The notes under the pieces were generated by a model, which ran no database searches, had not been told where the DNA came from, and worked only from the letters and a program-made list of their open reading frames with translations. Source: Fratercula arctica (taxonomy: Eukaryota; Chordata; Aves; Charadriiformes; Alcidae). From it: a stretch of DNA of 64,000 nt. A program made the position numbers and the translations under genes. Location: assembly GCA_947846985.1 (NCBI GenBank), contig CANTUZ010000001.1, positions 69,829,521-69,893,520 of the forward strand, in the 5' to 3' direction. Below, piece after piece: positions 38,601 to 47,600 of the stretch (position 1 is the stretch's first letter; every line of letters begins with the position of its first letter).

Positions 38601-41600
38601 AGAAGTGTCACGTCTGTTTTCTTATGATTTGGATGCAAAGCCAAAAGATGCTGGCGCTCTGCCACAAATTGTCCAGGTTATATTCTGATTTTGGACAACG
38701 GAAGTTTTGAGCGCCGAGGGGATACACGTCTCGGGAATTTCATAGCAATTAAAGTTGTCTCCTAATACTAGCAGAATATGGACTGTGAGAAAGAATGACT
38801 ACGTGAAATAACTTGAAAGGGAAGATACAATAATTGAAAAGCTAACTGCATTTTGTATTCAGGAACATTTTTAATTTCCAGCATCTTCGGTTAAAGCTCC
38901 TGATGTGGCAGATCTGGTTTGTAGATACAGGCTGTTTCAATGATATGAAACTATATTGATTCTGCAATAGCTGGTGACAAAGCAGGTCCGAGGGAGTAGC
39001 TGAAACAGAGCCCAAATATGCTGCTTTTGGAAAGGCTGGTTGGGACAGTTAGGAATGCTTATATCGGGGCATTGCAGAAATCTTGTTCTTAAAATATATA
39101 TATGCATATAAGTATATATTTATATTTGCTCATATATTAATGTGTAAATATTTTTCTTCCTGCTTAGTGTGTGTAGCCATATCTGGATTTCCATCTTGTA
39201 TTTTCTCCCTTAGAATGAAAGCTCTACTGCCCGCTTGCTTGAGTACATACACCGGAGAGGAATGTGTACTGTTATTTTCATTGCATAGATCCCAAGTCGA
39301 ACAGTAAAATGCTTTAAGATTGCTTTTGCTAGCACTTAATTACTATGTGCTCTTTTAGCCAAAACCAGCAGCTGCTGCTATTACTATTCCATTGCACCCT
39401 GAAGGCCCTTAGCAGAATCAACACCATCTTCTCGCAGAAAGTTGTGCAGTAAGGGTTATGGACATGAGGGCTGGGGCTGAGATCACAGCAGGATGATAAT
39501 GGGATTTTTCACTGGGGCTGTGTACATATCTCGTCAGTTCAAATTTTAAGAAAGTCTTGCAGTTGATAGTTGACAGCGAAAGGCTGAGGGATTTGGGTCT
39601 CTTCAGTCTGGAAAAAAGACGACTGAGGGGGGACCTTATCAACACTTATAAATACTTCAAGGGTGGGTGTCAGGAGGATGGGGCCAGGCTCTTTCCAGTG
39701 GTGCCCAGTGACAGGACAAGGTGCAATGGGCACAAACGTGAGCATAGGAAGTTCCATCTAAACTTGAGGAGGAACTTCTTTACTGTGAGGGTGGCAGAGC
39801 ACTGGAACAGGCTGCCCAGAGAGGTGGTGGAGTCTCCGTCTCTGGAGACATTCAAAACCCACCTGGACACCTTCCTGTGCAACCTGCTGTAGGTGACCCT
39901 GCTCTGGCAGGGGGGTTGGACTAGATGATCTCCAGAGGTCCCTTCCAACCCCTACTATTCTGTGATTCTGTGATTAGCTTTAAAGAATATTTTTTCCTGG
40001 CTAATACTGATTCTTTATGCCTTGTAGGTGCTCAGGTAGACCAGTCGGTGTTTGAAGAGCTTATAAAAGAGCAACTTCCAGAGCTGGCTGAACATATGAA
40101 GGATCTGACAACCTTAGCTTCCATCTCTCTTTCCTGGTTCCTTACCCTTTTCCTTAGCATCATGCCGCTGGAAAGTGCTGTGAATGTTGTGGACTGCTTC
40201 TTCTATGACGGGATCAAAGCCATTTTCCAGCTGGGCTTGGCCATACTGGAAGCCAATGCCGTGGATCTGTGTAACAGCAAGGACGATGGGCAGGCCCTGA
40301 TGATCCTGAGCAGGTATGGCCACGCAGGAGTGCTCCTTCCATCGTGGACCATTTTGCTGTAAAACAAAGGCATTTAGGTGCTGCTGTGATAACGACAGGC
40401 TCTGTAGGCACCGGTGGGACCCTCCATGTTACCTTGCTGCTGCTGCTGCTGCTGCTTTCGTAGTGTCTTGCCTTAAACAATGGGCTTTGTACATCAGACA
40501 AGGAGATGTCCTGGGAAATTTCCTGGCAGCGCCAAGACATGCATCGACTGCGTCAATGTGCAATATTTACTGCTGCTCTTCGTGCCTTCCCTGGAGTGAC
40601 GGGCTTCCTGCTCCAGACTTCAAGGAGACAGAAGTTTTCTTCCTTGGGCAGCAATTAGTCATTTGGCTGGCTTGCCGTTCCTCAGATGAGTAATCACAAA
40701 GGCATTTTTGAAAAGCCTGGCAGCCCAAAAAACAGTTTATTTCTAAGTCTGAGCCGTAAGACTTGTATGCTTGTTTACCTAGAGAAGAGCACAGTGCAAA
40801 GTAATCCCTGTTGCCTGTATTTCTTCCCTTCAGGTTTTTAGAGCACGTCAAAAATGAGGAAAGCCCTCTGCCACCTATTGGTAACCACCACGCGTTCTTC
40901 AGCGATGACCAGGAAGCCTCTCCAGTGACTGAAATAGCTAACCTGATTCATGACTCCTATGAGGTAAGGTACTGCTCTGTGTCTACTGGTCATTTAAGCT
41001 ACAGTTTTTAAAAAGAAAAAGGTTAAATTTAACGTGGATGTTTTGAATGTTAATACATATCTTTACAGATTCTTTGAATAAGTGCTCAAATGCACAATGC
41101 TAAGTGTATTATAAACACCTACACTGACAGGTCAATTAGAGACCAGGTACGCTTTTTCTTCAAGGACTCACAACACTTTAGAAGTTGTGTTTCCAGTAAA
41201 TGAGAAATACAAATATCATAAAATACTATAAAAATAATGAACTTCTGTTCCTCCCTTGTAGAAATTTGGAGACCACTCTGTGGCACAGATAGAGCACATG
41301 CGCTACAAGCACCGAATCCGTGTCCTGCAAAGCCACGAAGACACAACCAAGCAAAATGTGGTGAGTAGAATATGGCTTCGGCTGAGGTAGCTTAACATCT
41401 CCCCTCTCGCCCGGCACCGTCAGGCAGCACCACCAGATCTTGGAAGAAGAAAGGATCATTACTGACTCTGGAAACAGCTCTTTCCTGGGATGCTTGTGGG
41501 TTTGGTTTTAATTTTGCAGCCACATGCGTTATTTTCTAGGGTGGCTTTAACATTAAGAACAACTGCAGGACTGTGAAGTCCAGCACCTTGTCTCTGACCG

Positions 41601-44600
41601 TGGCCCGAGGCAGATTCCCCAGGGAAGAGCATAAGAAGAGAGCAAGCACAGTGTGATGCTTCCCTGGCCTCCTGTGACCTGTAGCTTAGGGACTTCCCGA
41701 CTTCGTTTCAAATAGCCCTTGAGGGATTTCTTTTTTCACAGATCTGTCCAACTGGTGAACCTAAAGAAGGGGGGAAAATTGCAAAGGTTTTTCAATGCCA
41801 CAATTTTTTAGCTGTACCACATAAACACAGCCCCTGCGGGGCTCATGGGCGTGCCAGTGCCAGTGGTGACAGGAGAAAAGATTGTCACTAAGGTGTTTTT
41901 TCTTTCTTTTTAAGCTCCGAGTTGTCATCCCAGATGTTTCGATTCTTCCTGAAGATTTAGAGGAATTGTATGACCTGTTCAAGGTTGGTTTACCTGTAAT
42001 GTAGGGGGTGCACCTATTTGAGGCTTCTGGGCATAACTTCCAGCCATCGCTTAGCAGAGCTGCCTCGGACCTCGTGTCTTCTGCCTGGGAGATACTCTTC
42101 ATAGGGGACTTTGTCATTTTGTCCTTTCTGTGTTTACCCAGTTGTTCAAGAGGGATAGTAACGTACTGATCCTTCAAAGGAGAATTGCTTCAGAGCTTCC
42201 TTTCTAACTTGCTGCTTGGAAATGGTCCATGATAAATTAGGTTCTGGTAATTTTCACATGCAGAATAAATTAAATAATATGTAGCTTTGCTCACCGAGAG
42301 CTCTGCAGTACTTCTAAGTCCTGCTCTTTTAATGGTCTTTAAAGGCAGACTCTGTTTTCCTTAGGGGAGAAAATCCCCACGAACGTGTGTCCTTGCTATT
42401 TGTTCCCAAATTTCTTGTCATTTTAATTTTTTTTTTTTTTTTTAACAATTAAAAGCAGTTTCAGTTCCTTTCTGTCAAGCTGATATTTGATAGAACTGTT
42501 ATAAAAGTTATTTGGAGGCAGGGACATCTAAGCTTATGCAACTATACTTGATTTAGAGGTCCAAGCATGTAATTATCACCCTTCGTGGACGATTTCTTTT
42601 GTGCATTGTTCATAGCCATAAATACTAGGTACTGAGAATATGACTGGTGTGTTCTTAGCGTTATGTAGCTTTGTGGCTGAGAGCAGCTGTATCCTCCCTC
42701 CATGAGTGGTTGTGAGACGATGCTGCTGGGGCTTGCTCCTCGGTGCTTCCCTCCCGCTCCTTGCTGCTCTGTTTTTGGGCTTTGGCTGACTTGCACTCCT
42801 CCCCTTTCCTCGTTTCATTTCTTGGTGGTAGTTCCTTTGGCTCCCTTGCTCCCCTGGGACAGCTTGTTTTGTTAGGACTCTTTGTTCTGCATCAGCCTGT
42901 CCCTAAGGGAAGGCTAATAGGGATGGTATCCAAACAGAGAGGTCTGAGAGAGAATAAATTAACAGGTAGAGCCTGTGTAATGCTTATCCTGGATTTTCTC
43001 CGACCCTCTGTACCTTTGGCTGGTTAGATATCCCGGACCAGATGTGACTAACAGAGTTTCAGTACCCTGCGGCGAATTTCTTCCAAGAATCTGCCCAGTT
43101 TCCCTTCAAATTTATTAATTATCCATCAGAAATCATGAGAGCGCTTGGCTGCTCTAATTGTAGATGCATACTTTGCTTTTTCTCCCAGGGATAGTCTTGG
43201 TATCCTTATAACACCTTACGCAAAGAGAATTTTGAGCATTTCCAGCATACTTTGATGTGAATGCGTTTTTCTGCCGGAGCGCTCTCTCTCTGATACCTCA
43301 CACTGCAATCCCCCTTCTCCCACCTCTGATTTCTCCTAGAGGGAACATTTAATAAGGTGTTACTGGGAGACAACGAGTCCGGTCGTCGAGCGACATGACC
43401 CCAGCAGGCCGTACGCCGAGCAGTACCGCATCGATGCCCAGCAGTTCGCTAACCTCTACAGGCTGGTCTCGCCCTGGACCTGCGGGGAGCACACCGACGT
43501 CCTTGCCCAAAGGACCTTCCGGCTCCTGGATGAGAACATGGACCGGCTGGTTGAATTCAAGGGGCTCGCCAGCTGCTTAGGTATCGGCTCCCCTACGGGG
43601 TAGAGGGTGGGCAGGGATGGGGTGGCGTGTGGGCAAGACACGGATGGTAAAAAGCCATAGAAATAGTAGGGGGGGATGCAGGCAGATGGTTTTCTTGGGC
43701 TTGTAATTAGCGTAACCAGTGACCTTTACTAATTTTTTGTGTTCTGATCACCTAAGTCGATTAGATTGAAAAGACAGCCTAGCGATATGATTGAATATTA
43801 TATTAAAATATTTGATTTCTCATCCAATAGTAATTTCGTTGAAAATATTTTATGAATTAAAATTATACTTGGGTTTGCATGGAAGGCTATGAAACGCTTC
43901 CAAAGAAGCGTGGCCAGCAGGTGGAGGGAGGTGATTCTCCTCCTCTACTCTACCCTGGAGTACTGCGTCCAGCTCTGGAGCCCCTGGCGTAAGGACATGG
44001 GCCTGTTTTAGTGAGTCCAGAGGAGGGCCACGAAGATGATCCAAGGGCTGGAGCACCTCTCCTATGAAGACAGGCTGAGAGAGTTGGGGTTGTTCAGCCT
44101 GGAGAAGAAAAAGGCTCCGGGGAGACCTTATAGCGGCCTTCCAGTACCTGAAGGGGTCCTACAGGAGAGATGGGGAGGGACTCTTTATCAGGGAGTGTAG
44201 CAATAGGACGAGGACTAATGGTTTTAAACTGAAAGAGGGGAAATTTAGATTAGACATTAGTAAGAAATTCTTTACTGTGAGGGTGGTGAGACACTGGAAC
44301 AGGTTGCCCAGAGAAGCTGTGGATGCCCCATCCCTGGAAGCGTTCAAGGCCAGGCTGGGTGTGACTTTGAGCAACCTGGTCTAGTGGGAGGTGTCCCTGC
44401 CCATGGCAGGGGGGTTGGACTGGATGATCTTAAAGGTCTCTTCCAACCTAAGCCATTCTATGATTCTATGAAATCCTCTCTACTGGATTGTTGCTCTCAG
44501 TAAACCTTTGAAATCTCAGTATACCTCTTTGTATCTGCTTCTTGAAGACTTAATCTTGCACAACCGACTGCTGCATGCCTTAGATGTTGACAATGAGCAG

Positions 44601-47600
44601 AACAAAAAAACAAATCTGGCCAGCAGGGACTGAGAGCTGCGCTAGGGTTGGTCTTGAGGCCACCAGCCGTTTCATTGAGATGAGGCTGCCCGTCTCAAAA
44701 TCTGGCTGAAGAAAAAAGTGCCACATCTCAACTGTTGCCTGACCTCACGTGAAAAAACGGAATCAACATTCAAAGCTTCAGTAAAAATCAGTAAATCTGT
44801 ATTCTTGCCACTTAAGCTTTCCAGGATTTTTTGATGTGAACCAAGCCTCCCTGTATTACGTTGTTGTATGATTCTTGGAGGGATACAACTTTAAATTTAA
44901 AAATAAAAAATTGACAGTATTTCAGTGCATTTGAAAGTTTAGAATCTCATTTCTACTGGTCGTTGAAAATACGAATTGTATGATACACGAAGTAGTTATC
45001 TCCTTTGGGTTTATTCTACAGAACAGCAGTAAGGGCTGAAGGGGAGAAATGCTATGAACATGATGGCTCCAAAGGGAGTTTTGTGTCTCCGGCCTCTCAC
45101 ATTCCTCTTAATCTGTGGCCGCACACAGCCTTTGCTAGATTCCCTGCTATTCTCCTTGATAATTTTAAACGATGCTGAAGCTCCATAGGGTTAGGTATTC
45201 CCCGTCTATTTTACAAGAACAAAGACCAAACCAGATGGCTGTCACCTGCTGTTCCTCATTGACAGGCACAACTTAAAATATTTCAATATAATATACTGGC
45301 CATATGTTTTCATGTATTGTCCATGTAAACAATTATCTTTTGTGCACAGAGAGATGCCTGATTTATTTTAAACTGTGGAAGTAAATGATCTGGTCCACTT
45401 CCTTCTTGTTTTTTTTTTTCTTTTTTTTCCTTGCAGATGTTATGTATAACGGAGAAATGAATGAAAAGATAAAGTTACTATATAAGCTGCATATCCCACC
45501 TGGTAAGAAATTTGAAAGGGAATGAACACCTCGGGTTTCCCTCGAAACTTGCTTAAAGCTTTTGGGAAAAGGCTGCTTAATAAAGAACCCCATCGTGCTT
45601 CCTTCAGCTGGGAGCATATAGGATTTGCATTTGTAGTTATGCTCCCCACATTTTAAGATTTACTCCAGTTAAAAACCTTTTTGGGTGCCAATTGCAGATC
45701 CGCAGTGTTAAGGCTCACATCTGCTGCACTCAGAGATCTTTAGCAGGCAATTAGATGGGTACTTCTAGATAAAATATTGAACTGGAACAACATTTTGGAT
45801 GGCTGGTACTCCATGTACAGTAGAAATCTCCTGATCACATCTTGATCCAGTTTTGATTAGGTGACAAAATTCTTTGGTAGTTTCTCAGTGCAGAGTTTTT
45901 AATGAAACGTGCCGTTCTTGGCAAACGTCCGACTCTCTCACTGCAGCACCAGCCTTACTTACATTAACATAATTTTACAGTATGATTTAATGAAGTGCTG
46001 TTTAAAAACATCTTTGCCTGATTATTTTTGCTTTCTTCAAATATGTAAATTTTAAAAGCATAAATAACCATTATGCAGCACTGGAAGGATTAATAATTAC
46101 ATTTTTTAATGTTTTTTTTTGATAGCTCTCACAGAAAATGAACGAGACAGCCAGTCACCATTAAAGAATCCTTTGCTGTCAACTTCGAGACCACTTGTTA
46201 TTGGAAAATCAAATGGTATGTCCAAAATGGTTCTCTAATGCATCTGCATATGAGATAACCAACTTTCCATTCGTTACCCCCTACTCTGTTATCTCCACGC
46301 TCAGCATTTTATTTTGAAGGTCAGGATACTGCAGGGACTTGAAAACTAACTCTCCTTTTTGTGTCTGCTCCACAAAAGGTGATGCAGTAGATTACCAAAA
46401 GCAGTTGAAGCAGATGCTGAAGGATCTTGCCAAAGAAAAGGACACTAAAACTGAAAAAGAATTGCCAAAAATGAGCCAGGTATGTATACTAGGGGCTGTG
46501 GTCTGTTTTTAAAGAAGTGGAGAGTACCCAAAAATGAAATGACTGAATACAACAGTTTAGCTCTTTCTGAGAAAGTGTAACTTCAGCCTGAGCTTAGATT
46601 AGGTCTTTTAGGTTTCAAGGATTGGGCGACTCTGATCCAGGGAGCAGTTGTCATGTTTAAAAACTCAGCCACCTTTCTGGCAGCTCCTTCCATCACCAAC
46701 TGGGACTTGCCCAACACTGACTAGAAGTGCACAAAGAAAGACAGTTGAAGGCTCTCGTCACCTTACCGTCTCCTCCCTGCTGCCAGTACAGCTTTGTGTA
46801 TGTTGTTGGCATGAGAGAAAAAGGGTCCTGTGTTAGTTAAATGTACGGACGTGCAAAGAAATATGGGACTACACCCAGAATACCTTCTATGCTGGTGTTG
46901 TTAAATAAAGTTTTAAATGGGTGGCATGTAGCTAACCTCTCAGCTCAGCAGGACCACGTGATCTATCATAAAGGCATCACTTGATTGAATTTCTTGAGTT
47001 AGCAGCCATCCTGTGACTGTATGAAAATTGAGGCCTCACAAATTTCGTAATAGGATACGGAAACATCCTCTCCTAGCCCGATAATCATCTGTGACGGGTG
47101 AGCGAGGGAAGGAAGGGGAGAAAGCAGTTGGGCAGGGAAGATGTCTGAATTTTATTATTATAAGAAAAAGAGCTGGGTAAAGATGGAGAGAAGCGGCAGA
47201 AGGGGAGTTGCTCGCAGGCCTGTGGATGGCTATTTTAGTTATAATTTGTTCTGTGGAACAGCCACAGACTGTATCCCTTGCCTTGTATTTTGCCCTTTGG
47301 TCATCTGGGAGGTCCTGATCTCCTTCATCAAGGCAGCATAATACTTTTCTGCTCTGTTCCCTTTTTGATTTGCAGCACCAAGGTTTCCTAGCATCAGTGG
47401 GGTTGAAATCCCTTTGCTAGCATTTTTTTTTTAAAAGAGCAAGTCTGTACACAGCATTCTGCCTTCCTTGGCAATACCATGCCCTTGCCTGACACCTACA
47501 GTTACCCATTGCATGGCTGTTCAATAGTTTTGATTTTAGCTTTTCGTCCTTTACAGAGGGAATTCATTCAGTTCTGCAAAACCCTGTATAGCATGTTCCA

